Assembly: GCA_016744705.1 (NCBI GenBank)
Contig: JADGDU010000008.1
Location: forward strand, 1-64,000
Length of the DNA stretch: 64,000 nt
Direction of reading: 5' to 3'
DNA from: Candidatus Krumholzibacteriia bacterium
Lineage (GTDB): Bacteria; Krumholzibacteriota; Krumholzibacteriia; LZORAL124-64-63
In this document: piece after piece, positions 1 to 7,394 of the stretch
Layout: every line of letters starts with the position of its first letter
Numbering within the stretch: the first letter of the stretch is position 1
Translations under genes and position numbers: made by a program
The notes under the pieces: model-generated
Databases searched by the model: none
What the model saw: only the letters and a program-made list of their open reading frames with translations
Told to the model about the DNA's origin: nothing

Positions 1-13
1 AAGGAAGATACAC

Positions 14-727
14 ATGGCGTTCTATTCTGATTTTGCTGGTGAATATGAAAAAATTTTCCCGTTGCGGGAAGGGACTCTCCAGTTTCTGGATCGTTGGCTT
101 CCGCAACAGGGCCGGGCTTTGGATCTGGGTTGTGGCACCGGGCATTATTGCGGGCGGCTCTCGGCCATGGGGCGGGATTGTTTGGGTGTGGACCTGGATC
201 CCGGGATGGTCCTTGAAGCGGAAAGGGTGTACCCGGACCCCATCTTCCAAATCCTGGATTTGGAAGACATTAATATCCTGAAACCGGCTTCGTTCAGCGG
301 TATTTATTGCATTGGAAATGTCTTGCCGCATTTGCCGGCAAAAAAACTCCCTGAGTTTCTGGCCACAGTGCGGCGGCTTCTGGAGCCCGGCGGACGGTGG
401 ATTTTTCAGACCGTCAACTTCGATCCTCTGCTGCATTTGGACGAATACGACCTTCCCCTCTTGGACTTTCCCGAAGACAAACTGACTTTCCAACGAAAGT
501 ATGTGGACGATAAAAAAGGCAATCTTCTCTTCCAGACCAGCCTAAAAAAAGAGGGTATGGATATCTTCACGGGTGAAACAACTCTTTATCCCCGGTTCAG
601 CTCAGAGTATCTTACCATGAACAAGGCCGGGGGGTTCAATCTCCTGGCTCATTTTGCCGATTTTTCAGGCAAGGATTTTACATCGGATCGGTATTCGGGA
701 AGTGTTTACGTCTATGAGGCACCTTGA
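14..727 (+). CDS. Class I SAM-dependent methyltransferase
   Basis: A 237-residue soluble protein with the Rossmann methyltransferase fold. Motif I (LDLGCGTG, residues 36-43) binds S-adenosylmethionine and the acidic motif II follows at GVDLDP (58-63). A segment of the type LEPGGRWIFQ near residue 128 fits the post-motif strand of the family. An AGGAAG ribosome site sits just before the ATG. The substrate cannot be told from sequence; the fold is shared by small-molecule, lipid and protein methyltransferases. It ends about 10 bases before the next gene, so the two may be cotranscribed. The family call is firm and the specific function unknown. Confidence 0.85.
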   Translation: MAFYSDFAGEYEKIFPLREGTLQFLDRWLPQQGRALDLGCGTGHYCGRLSAMGRDCLGVDLDPGMVLEAERVYPDPIFQILDLEDINILKPASFSGIYCIGNVLPHLPAKKLPEFLATVRRLLEPGGRWIFQTVNFDPLLHLDEYDLPLLDFPEDKLTFQRKYVDDKKGNLLFQTSLKKEGMDIFTGETTLYPRFSSEYLTMNKAGGFNLLAHFADFSGKDFTSDRYSGSVYVYEAP

Positions 728-737
728 AAGTAGCGGC

Positions 738-1343
738 ATGAAAAGCGGGACAAGTTTTCTGTTCTTGATTCTGTTGGTTGGGACTGCTTCGGCCTGGGCC
801 GGGGAAGCCCCGGAAGGATTTCTGAAACAGGGCAGTCATCTGGTTGGAGGCAGTTTCACCTTTTCCAGCGCCGGCGATACTTATTTTGAAAATTCTGATG
901 GCGACCGCACCCAGGAATGGATCGTGCGTCCTGCCGGCGGGTACTTTGCGTTGGACAATTTGGCCATCGATCTGCACCTGGAAGGCCGCTGGTTCACCCA
1001 GGGTGAATTGCTCAATAGCCATTACAGCATGGGGCCAGTGTTGCAGTATTATTTTGATGTGGTGGGAGAGGATGAGCCCAAAGGTCACGCCATCCCCTAT
1101 CTGGGGCTGGGTTACCTCTGGGGTTTGGCCAGGGAAGATCGGTCCGATAGCGAATTGAAATTCAAATCCGGCATGTGGTCCCTGAGCGGGGGAGTCAGCT
1201 GGATGTTGTCCAGCGTGATGGCCATGGATTTTGAAATCAACTACCAGACCGGTGAATTCACCGAAAAAACCCCGGTTGATGGCGTATCCCGAGATGCCAA
1301 CCGAATTAGTCTTTTTTTAGGAGTGAAGGCTTTTCTGCCTTGA
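738..1343 (+). CDS. Outer-membrane beta-barrel protein
   Basis: A 201-residue exported protein. I chose the ATG at 738 because it starts a clean signal peptide (MKSGTSFLFLILLVGTASAWA); an upstream in-frame ATG at 654 would overlap the preceding methyltransferase and add a non-secretory leader. The mature part shows alternating hydrophobic and polar residues with glycine and aromatic girdles (for example YLGLGYLWGLA and the end FLGVKAFLP), as in small 8-stranded OmpA/OmpW-like barrels. The C-terminal hydrophobic strand fits Bam recognition. No cargo or ligand can be named. An alternative is a periplasmic beta-sandwich. Confidence 0.7.
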   Translation: MKSGTSFLFLILLVGTASAWAGEAPEGFLKQGSHLVGGSFTFSSAGDTYFENSDGDRTQEWIVRPAGGYFALDNLAIDLHLEGRWFTQGELLNSHYSMGPVLQYYFDVVGEDEPKGHAIPYLGLGYLWGLAREDRSDSELKFKSGMWSLSGGVSWMLSSVMAMDFEINYQTGEFTEKTPVDGVSRDANRISLFLGVKAFLP

Positions 1344-1368
1344 TTTTTGCAGCACATTCCTGTAGAAT
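1340..1368 (+). promoter_or_regulatory. Sigma-70-type promoter for the trpB leader
   Basis: TTGATT at 1340-1345 and TAGAAT at 1363-1368 are separated by 17 bases, matching 4/6 and 5/6 of the -35 and -10 consensus. The predicted start near 1375 would give a leader RNA of about 265 bases before trpB, enough to carry the leader peptide and terminator described next. The -35 box overlaps the stop codon of the preceding beta-barrel gene. Assigned by eye only. Confidence 0.5.
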
Positions 1369-1446
1369 AATTCAAGTGATCAATCACCTCCCTGGTTTTC
1401 TGAGAAATACGGCGGGGTGAATTTCTTTAGGATAACCGGAGCAAAA

Positions 1447-1527
1447 ATGCAGCTTTCAAACAGCATCTCTATGAACCATCGCTGGCTTTGGCGACACTGC
1501 CGGATGGAGAGGTGCGCGCTGCTGTAG
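1447..1527 (+). CDS. Trp-codon leader peptide upstream of trpB (trpL-like)
   Basis: A 26-codon open frame, too short for usual gene calling, starts at ATG 1447 with GGAG at 1438-1441, five bases upstream. The centre reads His-Arg-Trp-Leu-Trp-Arg, with TGG codons 13 and 15 (1483-1485 and 1489-1491). The stop at 1525-1527 lies 35 bases before a strong terminator hairpin in front of trpB. Two closely spaced Trp codons, a good ribosome site and a terminator before a tryptophan gene are the hallmarks of ribosome-mediated attenuation. By eye, 1481-1486 can pair with 1565-1570 and 1490-1494 with 1560-1564, so the Trp-codon segment could compete with the terminator. Whether this gives the classical four-segment logic needs RNA folding. 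Confidence 0.6.
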   Translation: MQLSNSISMNHRWLWRHCRMERCALL

Positions 1528-1562
1528 AATAACGCTCAGCAAATATATATAGCGCAACTTCG

Positions 1563-1596
1563 CCGCCGGCTTCATCTGAAGCCGGCGGTTTTTTTT
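1563..1596 (+). terminator. Intrinsic terminator / putative trp attenuator
   Basis: A 12-base perfect stem (CCGCCGGCTTCA at 1563-1574 with its complement at 1577-1588) is followed by eight T residues at 1589-1596. It lies between the leader peptide and trpB, with no other gene to terminate, so its likely role is conditional termination of trpB transcription. Confidence 0.75.
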
Positions 1597-1641
1597 GTGA
1601 ATGAAACAACAAACAACAGACGACCATACAAGGAGAGCATC

Positions 1642-2916
1642 ATGGCTACGCCCGAACAGAATCTGAAACGGAACGCAAACTTGATCAACACCCCAGATGA
1701 AGAAGGATTCTTTGGTCCCTACGGTGGACGGTTTGTTCCGCCACCCCTGGAGGCACCTCTTGAGGCCCTGACCGAGGCTTTTCTGAAATATCGCCACGAC
1801 GAAATTTTTGAGGCCGAATTGGCACGGGAATACCTGCAATATTCAGGCCGCCCCACACCTTTATACCATGCGGAACGCTTGAGTGAACACTTGGGCGCCA
1901 CCGTGCTTTTGAAGCGGGAAGACCTGAATCATTTGGGGGCCCACAAACTGAACAACTGCCTGGGCCAGGCCATATTGGCCCGCCGTATGGGGAAAACGAA
2001 AATTATTGCTGAAACCGGCGCGGGCCAGCACGGAGTGGCTACCGCTGCGGTGGCCGCCCGCCTGGGCATGGAGTGCGACATCTACATGGGAGAAGAAGAC
2101 ATGCGGCGGCAGTTGCCCAATGTCACGCGCATCCGGCTGATGGGCGCCCGGGTGGTGCCTGCCACCAGTGGAGATAAAACCCTCACCGCCGCCGTGGATG
2201 AGGCCATCGGCGCCTGGGTTGCCGAAGCCGAGACGGCCCATTATCTGTTGGGCTCAGTGGTGGGCCCCCATCCTTACCCACTCATTGTCCGGCATTTTCA
2301 ATCCATCATCGGCCAAGAAGCCCGCAAGCAGGTCTTGGCTCAGTATGGTCGTTTGCCCGATATGCTGGCCGCTTGCGCCGGTGGTGGAAGCAACGCCATC
2401 GGTTTGTTTTTCCCTTTCCTGTTGGATGAAGAAGTGGCCATGGTGGGCGTGGAAGCGGGCGGATCTGGCGTGGATAGCGATCGCCACGCGGCCACTTTGA
2501 CCAAAGGGGTTCCCCAGGTCATCCACGGCATGAACACATATTGCGTTCCCGAGGGTACCGTGACCGCCGGGGGCAACCACTGCATTGCCGCGGGCCTGGA
2601 TTATCCGGGCATTGGACCCGAGCATAGTTATCTCAAAGATGCTGGGCGCATCCAATACGAAGCGGTGACGGACCTGGAAGTGATGGAGGCTTTTGAAAAC
2701 CTGTGCCGCCTGGAGGGGATCATTCCCGCTCTGGAAAGCTCCCATGCCCTGGCCTATCTGGAAAAAATGAAGGGCTCTCTGGAGCCCGATACACTTATCA
2801 TCCTCAATCTGTCCGGTCGGGGCGATAAAGATATGGATGAGTTCATCATCCGCCAGGCTCGGCGGGACAGTGCCGCAGGTCCTGAAACAGGGCCTGGGGG
2901 GGCACTTTTTTGCTGA
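1642..2916 (+). CDS. trpB: Tryptophan synthase beta chain
   Basis: A 424-residue PLP enzyme that condenses indole with L-serine to give tryptophan. The HKLNN segment carries the PLP-binding lysine (K102), AETGAGQHG holds the catalytic glutamate (E124), and GGGSN (247-251) binds the cofactor phosphate. The N-terminal GPYGGRFVP block is typical of the TrpB1 form that pairs with TrpA. The ATG at 1642 follows AGGAGAG at 1631-1637; an upstream in-frame GTG at 1597 abuts the attenuator T-run and is unlikely. No trpA or other trp gene is next to it, so the alpha subunit is elsewhere. The Trp-codon leader suggests control by tryptophan supply. The last 20 residues are unconserved and low in complexity. 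Confidence 0.97.
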   Translation: MATPEQNLKRNANLINTPDEEGFFGPYGGRFVPPPLEAPLEALTEAFLKYRHDEIFEAELAREYLQYSGRPTPLYHAERLSEHLGATVLLKREDLNHLGAHKLNNCLGQAILARRMGKTKIIAETGAGQHGVATAAVAARLGMECDIYMGEEDMRRQLPNVTRIRLMGARVVPATSGDKTLTAAVDEAIGAWVAEAETAHYLLGSVVGPHPYPLIVRHFQSIIGQEARKQVLAQYGRLPDMLAACAGGGSNAIGLFFPFLLDEEVAMVGVEAGGSGVDSDRHAATLTKGVPQVIHGMNTYCVPEGTVTAGGNHCIAAGLDYPGIGPEHSYLKDAGRIQYEAVTDLEVMEAFENLCRLEGIIPALESSHALAYLEKMKGSLEPDTLIILNLSGRGDKDMDEFIIRQARRDSAAGPETGPGGALFC

Positions 2917-2986
2917 GAGATTTTGACGACCCCAGCCCAGAGGTTGACAAGTGATCCGTCTCCTTTGATCCTAGCCATATGCATTG

Positions 2987-3020
2987 CCTGGAACCCAAAG
3001 ACTGAACTATGGGTTCCAGG
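2987..3020. other. Perfect inverted repeat between trpB and dacA
   Basis: CCTGGAACCCA at 2987-2997 is perfectly complementary to TGGGTTCCAGG at 3010-3020 around a 12-base loop. No T-run follows, so it is not a canonical intrinsic terminator. It could be a 3' stabilising hairpin, a Rho-associated structure or a protein site. The rest of this 190-base gap shows no gene. Confidence 0.5.
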
Positions 3021-3106
3021 GATGCACCAAAAATGGTATTTTGATCAAAACACGATGTGATTCGGAGGATTCCGGATCATTCCCGCATGACGGAAAGTTG
3101 ATAAAG

Positions 3107-4318
3107 ATGGATCTGCTTCGCTTCCTGCCCGCTAGCCTGGGGGTTTCCCTGGTTGTACTTGTCTTTTTAGTGGCTCCCTGCCTTGTCCTGGCCGAAGAGC
3201 CTGTCTCTTATGGCCCTGGTTTTGAGGCTGCCGAAACAGAGGCTTTCGAGCCCAAGGTCATGACCGGCGACTTCAAGTCTGCCCTGGTCATTGATGCCGA
3301 TACGGGGCTGGTTCTGGCCTCCACCAATGCCCAGGTTCGCCGCCAACCGGCATCCATGCTGAAAATGATGACGGAACTGATTGTCCTGGAGCATATCGCC
3401 GATGGGGATATGAAAATGGAGGACGTGGTGACGGTTTCTGCTCGCAGCAGCAACATGGGGGGCTCGCAAGTCTACCTCAAACATGGCGAGACTTTTTCGG
3501 TGGAAGAATTACTGGGGGCTTTGGCCATCCACTCGGCCAACGATGCCGCTGTGGCCCTGGCGGAACACCTGGCGGGCAGCGTTGAAGCCTTCGTCGATCT
3601 CATGAATATGCGCGCCCAGGATTTGGGCATGCTCAACAGTGATTTTCATTCGGTGCATGGGTTGCCCGCTGCTTACAAACAGAGCCCGGACCTGACCACC
3701 GCCGAAGACCTGGCCATTTTGGGACGCGAGTTGATCAAACATTCTGAGGCTCTGGTTTGGTCTTCCACCAAGACGGCTCCTTTCCGGGATGGCAAATTCA
3801 CTCTCTACAACCCCAACAAACTGGTGGGAAAATTTCGCGGTTTGGATGGCCTCAAAACTGGCTTCACCGGACCGGCTGGTTTCTGTGTTACGGCCACCGC
3901 CGTGCAAAAAGGCAAGCGCCTGATTTCAGTGGTTATGGGGTGCAGCACAGACAAAGCCCGGGCCACCGAAACCACCCGTTTGCTGACCTACGGATTCAAC
4001 GCTTACAAGCAGGTTAAGATCATTCCCACTGCGGGTGTGGTCCTTCCTGAGCCCGTGGGAGTTCGGGGTGGCAAGGTTTCAGAAATCACAATCAAATACG
4101 GTGAATCTCTGACGGTGATGGTTCCCCGGAACCGAGAGGGCCATTTGGTTGTTGAAAATCGATTGCCGGAAAAGGTAGAAGCGCCCCTTCCGGCAGGGGC
4201 GGAAGTGGGGCAGGCAGTAGTCCTGCTGGATGGAGTGGAATTGGGCCAGGTGACCCTTCTTTTGGCAGAAGAACTGCCCAAAGGCAATTGGTGGAACCGG
4301 CTCATGAATAAAAAATGA
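3107..4318 (+). CDS. dacA: D-alanyl-D-alanine carboxypeptidase (PBP5 type, peptidase S11)
   Basis: A 403-residue exported penicillin-binding protein that trims the terminal D-alanine from peptidoglycan stem peptides. The start at 3107 gives a good signal peptide ending in CLVLA. The three active-site motifs are present: SMLK (S83 nucleophile, K86), SAN (143-145) and KTG (250-252). After the catalytic domain, a region from about 275 with beta-rich sequence matches the PBP5 C-terminal stalk. The polypeptide ends in a basic, Trp-containing segment (NWWNRLMNKK) that could be the amphipathic membrane anchor seen in this family. In-frame codons upstream from TTG 2984 add a non-secretory leader and were left out. 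Confidence 0.93.
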   Translation: MDLLRFLPASLGVSLVVLVFLVAPCLVLAEEPVSYGPGFEAAETEAFEPKVMTGDFKSALVIDADTGLVLASTNAQVRRQPASMLKMMTELIVLEHIADGDMKMEDVVTVSARSSNMGGSQVYLKHGETFSVEELLGALAIHSANDAAVALAEHLAGSVEAFVDLMNMRAQDLGMLNSDFHSVHGLPAAYKQSPDLTTAEDLAILGRELIKHSEALVWSSTKTAPFRDGKFTLYNPNKLVGKFRGLDGLKTGFTGPAGFCVTATAVQKGKRLISVVMGCSTDKARATETTRLLTYGFNAYKQVKIIPTAGVVLPEPVGVRGGKVSEITIKYGESLTVMVPRNREGHLVVENRLPEKVEAPLPAGAEVGQAVVLLDGVELGQVTLLLAEELPKGNWWNRLMNKK

Positions 4319-4325
4319 CAATTTA

Positions 4326-4354
4326 ATGACAGTTTTAAGTTCAGTGGCTATAAT
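4326..4354 (+). promoter_or_regulatory. Sigma-70-type promoter for the cytochrome gene
   Basis: ATGACA at 4326-4331 and a perfect TATAAT at 4349-4354 are spaced by 17 bases. It lies just after the carboxypeptidase stop and 68 bases before the cytochrome start, giving a short leader. This also argues that the in-frame ATG at 4326 is not the start of the cytochrome. Confidence 0.65.
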
Positions 4355-4421
4355 TAACGGGTCAATAGAACTTGAAACTGAACCCGCCAGAAGGGCAACC
4401 TGCGGCGGACCAGGAGGCGCT

Positions 4422-4979
4422 ATGAAGCAGCATCTTATTATGATTGTAAGTCTGGCAGTGCTGGGCGGATTGATTTTGGGTATGGCCCCTAATGCCATGG
4501 CCGCTCCCGAACTTGTTGGTGCTAGCAAATGCAAAAGCTGTCACAAAAAAATTGGCAATCCTTATGCTTTGTGGGAGAAATCGGGACACGCCAACGCTTT
4601 CGAAACCCTGGCTTCCCCTGAATCCAAAAAAATCGCTGCTGACCTCGGCCTTGGCGATCCCCAGACTGAAGAAGCTTGCCTGAAGTGTCACGTCAGTCGT
4701 GTCTTCCTGGGCGATCCCGCCGTCAATGCCAAAGGCAAATACACCGACGCTGAAGGCGTTGGCTGTGAAGCCTGTCATGGCCCCGGTTCGGATTACAAAA
4801 AGAAAAAGATCATGAAGGATCACGATGCAGCCGTGGCTGCCGGCATGATTCGGGAAAAAACCGAAGCTCATTGTGTGCAGTGTCACAACGAAGAAAGCCC
4901 CACCTTCAAGGCTTTTGACTTCGAAAAACAATGGGCCGAAATTGACCACCCGGTCATGGCCAAAGAGACGAGCAAATAA
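4422..4979 (+). CDS. Exported tetraheme cytochrome c (cytochrome c554-like)
   Basis: A 185-residue periplasmic protein with a signal peptide (cleavage near ANAMAA) and four CXXCH heme-attachment motifs at residues 37-41, 86-90, 115-119 and 151-155. The pattern GASKCKSCH...WEKSGHANAF is typical of the cytochrome c554/multiheme scaffold family, where the extra histidines give bis-His ligation. It probably carries electrons in the periplasm; no oxidoreductase partner is adjacent. The AGGAGG at 4412-4417 fixes the ATG at 4422. A likely intrinsic terminator follows at 5054-5085. Confidence 0.9.
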   Translation: MKQHLIMIVSLAVLGGLILGMAPNAMAAPELVGASKCKSCHKKIGNPYALWEKSGHANAFETLASPESKKIAADLGLGDPQTEEACLKCHVSRVFLGDPAVNAKGKYTDAEGVGCEACHGPGSDYKKKKIMKDHDAAVAAGMIREKTEAHCVQCHNEESPTFKAFDFEKQWAEIDHPVMAKETSK

Positions 4980-5008
4980 AGATTGTTGACCGGATTTGGA
5001 ATGGGGGA

Positions 5009-6601
5009 TTGCTCTTGCCAATATTCAATCTGAACCGGGATCATCTGCAAAGAAACCTCACTGCCTTTGGGCAGTGGGGTTTTTTGCTTTGCATGGTGTT
5101 TCTGGTCACTGGGTGTTCAACTCCTGGTGGCAAAAATGTCAGTGGGGACCTTGACCCGTTTAAGTATTCTGCAGACGCCGACTCGCTCAGTCTGGAATCC
5201 TATGAGGCCTTGCCCGAGGCTGAAAAAGAATCCCGAAAAATTGAGGCAGCCAGGTGGATGCATCGCTTCGAAAAGGAAAAGCATCCCAATGATAGAATTC
5301 GCGCTCTGGGTAATGCGGCAGGGTTGGCCCCGGATGATCCAGCGGTCTGGCTGAAGCAGGCCCATCTGCGGCGTTGGCTGGGCAACTATCTAAAAACCGT
5401 AGACTGCTTGGATTCTGCTGCTGCCGCTGTCCGCAATTATCAACCCGGCGTGCATACCTGGAGTAAAAGAGAGATGCAGCGCCGCACGGCCTTGGCCCGG
5501 GCCTGGGTGCATTATGACCGGGGCGAATGGCAGTTGGGCTTGGAGTGGGCCCGGGCTGCCCGCCAGGTCTCGCCCACCGACTCTTCCGTCAGGCAAATAT
5601 ATGGTTTGCTGGCAGGCCACTCAGGCATGCGCTCTGAAGCGGAGGATCTGGCAGATGATCTGGGCCGGGTGGAAGATGGCCATTCTGATATCAATTGGAT
5701 CAAGGCCTCTTACCGTATGTCCACCAACCAGTATCGCCAGGCTTTCAATCTGATCATGGATCTGCATCCCAACCGCACGCATCAAGCCGAGTGTTGGCGG
5801 GAGATGGGGGAGATTGCCGAGTACCTGGAAGAGTTTTCCCGCGCGGGCCGTTGGTATGATGAATCCTTTTCCGCTTTGCCTTTCCGCAGTAACAACGGCC
5901 TGGTCAGTTATCATCATTCCCGCCTCAAACCTGGTTCCAAAGGATCCTGGCAAAAAGTCTGGTTGGCCTTTGATCGGCATTATGTGACTGGGTCATTTTC
6001 TGCGTTCACCAGTTTGGCTTTTGAGCGCTTTCAAGAGACTGAAGTGGCCGAAGAAAAAGATTTTTGGGCGGGCCAGGTAGTCAATGCCACGGGCATTTTA
6101 TTGCGTAAAGAAATGGATGTGGCCTGGGCATACCGGGCCCGCGGGTTGGTTTTCTCCTATGTTGGAAAATCTGAAAGAGGGCTTCGGGATTTGAAGCAAG
6201 CCACCTGGCTTCTGGCCCGGGAAGGGCAAAAGGATAGTGAGGTGGAGGCGGCTCTGGGGCACCTTTATTTGAACTTGGAAAACCATGTCCAGGCTCTCGA
6301 GCATTTGCATGTGGCAGTGGAGTTAAATCCTCTGGGGGCGTCGGTGTGGCGCGATCTGGGGTTGGCGTTGATCATGTCTGAGCAACCGAAGGATGCCGAG
6401 GTGGCTTTGACCCGTGCTTTGCGCTTGGATCCTGTCTCGGCTACCTCCTGGTACAACCGTGGATTGCTCTATTTGCACCAGAATGACTTTAAGCGGGCGG
6501 TGCCTGATTTAGAAAAAGCAGCGACCTTGGCTCCGGATAACGAGGAAGTGATCCAGCTGCTTCAAAAGGCCCAGCAACTGGAACGCCAAAACAGGCGATG
6601 A
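5009..6601 (+). CDS. TPR-repeat lipoprotein
   Basis: About 530 residues. A lipobox (LVTGC) puts the lipidated cysteine near residue 36, so the product is a membrane lipoprotein facing the periplasm. The rest is alpha-helical with tetratricopeptide repeats, clearest in the last 150 residues (for example ASVWRDLGLALIMSEQ and ATSWYNRGLLYLHQND), the usual protein-protein scaffold. The start is unsure. The frame opens at TTG 5009 behind GGGGG, but a hairpin with a T-run at 5054-5085 falls inside this N-terminus and downstream starts (TTG 5084, ATG 5093) leave almost no signal peptide. No specific partner can be named. Confidence 0.75.
   Translation: MLLPIFNLNRDHLQRNLTAFGQWGFLLCMVFLVTGCSTPGGKNVSGDLDPFKYSADADSLSLESYEALPEAEKESRKIEAARWMHRFEKEKHPNDRIRALGNAAGLAPDDPAVWLKQAHLRRWLGNYLKTVDCLDSAAAAVRNYQPGVHTWSKREMQRRTALARAWVHYDRGEWQLGLEWARAARQVSPTDSSVRQIYGLLAGHSGMRSEAEDLADDLGRVEDGHSDINWIKASYRMSTNQYRQAFNLIMDLHPNRTHQAECWREMGEIAEYLEEFSRAGRWYDESFSALPFRSNNGLVSYHHSRLKPGSKGSWQKVWLAFDRHYVTGSFSAFTSLAFERFQETEVAEEKDFWAGQVVNATGILLRKEMDVAWAYRARGLVFSYVGKSERGLRDLKQATWLLAREGQKDSEVEAALGHLYLNLENHVQALEHLHVAVELNPLGASVWRDLGLALIMSEQPKDAEVALTRALRLDPVSATSWYNRGLLYLHQNDFKRAVPDLEKAATLAPDNEEVIQLLQKAQQLERQNRR
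5054..5085 (+). terminator. Terminator-like hairpin after the cytochrome gene
   Basis: AACCTCACTGC at 5054-5064 pairs with GCAGTGGGGTT at 5071-5081 (one G-T pair), followed by a T-run through 5085. It would suit termination of the cytochrome transcript but overlaps the predicted start of the TPR lipoprotein, so one of the two calls may need adjusting. Confidence 0.55.
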
Positions 6602-6684
6602 TAGAAGTTGTCTTTTGGAACGGTTCGAGGGTATTGTACGGAAATCTTCTTCAACTAGATTCAACAACCTTGGGAGGTTGGAAA

Positions 6685-7326
6685 ATGCGCAGGATTTTTG
6701 CAACGGGTATGGCTCTGGCTTTGTGCAGTCTTTTCTTGGCTGGGCCGGCATTGGCACAGATGGGCTTTGGCATCAAAGGTGGATTGAATTTCTCTGAGTT
6801 GAGTGACATTGAGACCATCGATACCCTGGACCAGCTGGAGTCAGAATCCAAAACCGATTTTGTCGGCGGAGCCTATTTGAAATTTCCTGTGGGGATATTC
6901 CGGCTGCAGGTTGAGGGTTTGTACTCCCTCAAGGGTGGCGAGGGCCAATACCACAACCAGGGCATCGGCACACAGCCTTGGGAAACCCAACTGACCTATT
7001 TTGAAATTCCTGTTCTTCTGAAATATGAATTTCCGACTTCCATCTTGAAACCGTTTTTGTACGGCGGGGGCTCCGTGGCGTTTCTCATGAAGGCCGAGAA
7101 ACGAAACCAAACCGTTGATACCGATTGGGTGGATATCAAAGATGATCTGAAAACCACCGATTATGGTTTGGTGTTGGGCGCGGGTGTCGAATTGCTTGGC
7201 ATTACCGTGGAAGGCCGCTATACTCATGGTCTGGCCGATACTGTTGATCAAAAATCTGGCGACATGCAAGTGGACGAAGCCAAGAATAAAACCTGGTCCA
7301 TCATGGCGGGAATTGACTTTTTCTAA
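6685..7326 (+). CDS. Outer-membrane beta-barrel protein (PorT/OMP_b-brl type)
   Basis: 213 residues. The start at 6685 follows GGGAGG at 6672-6677 and opens a signal peptide (MRRIFATGMALALCSLFLAG...ALA). The mature protein begins QMGFGIKGGLNFSEL, a first-strand pattern very common in FCB-group outer-membrane barrels of the PorT/opacity-like families, and continues with amphipathic strands such as YFEIPVLLKYEF and YGLVLGAGVELLGITVEGRY. A membrane channel or assembly role is possible; the ligand is unknown. The frame also opens upstream at 6598, overlapping the TPR gene stop, but that extension has no ribosome site or signal. Confidence 0.8.
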   Translation: MRRIFATGMALALCSLFLAGPALAQMGFGIKGGLNFSELSDIETIDTLDQLESESKTDFVGGAYLKFPVGIFRLQVEGLYSLKGGEGQYHNQGIGTQPWETQLTYFEIPVLLKYEFPTSILKPFLYGGGSVAFLMKAEKRNQTVDTDWVDIKDDLKTTDYGLVLGAGVELLGITVEGRYTHGLADTVDQKSGDMQVDEAKNKTWSIMAGIDFF

Positions 7327-7394
7327 AAGAGAATAGATTGGTGAACAGGGCGGCTTGAATAAGGCCGTCCTGTTGAAAATGGGGGAATGTGGAA

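Noticed and set aside
1390..1596. T-box riboswitch for trpB
   Set aside because: No TGGNACCGCG-type T-box sequence precedes the terminator; the Trp-codon leader frame explains the region better.
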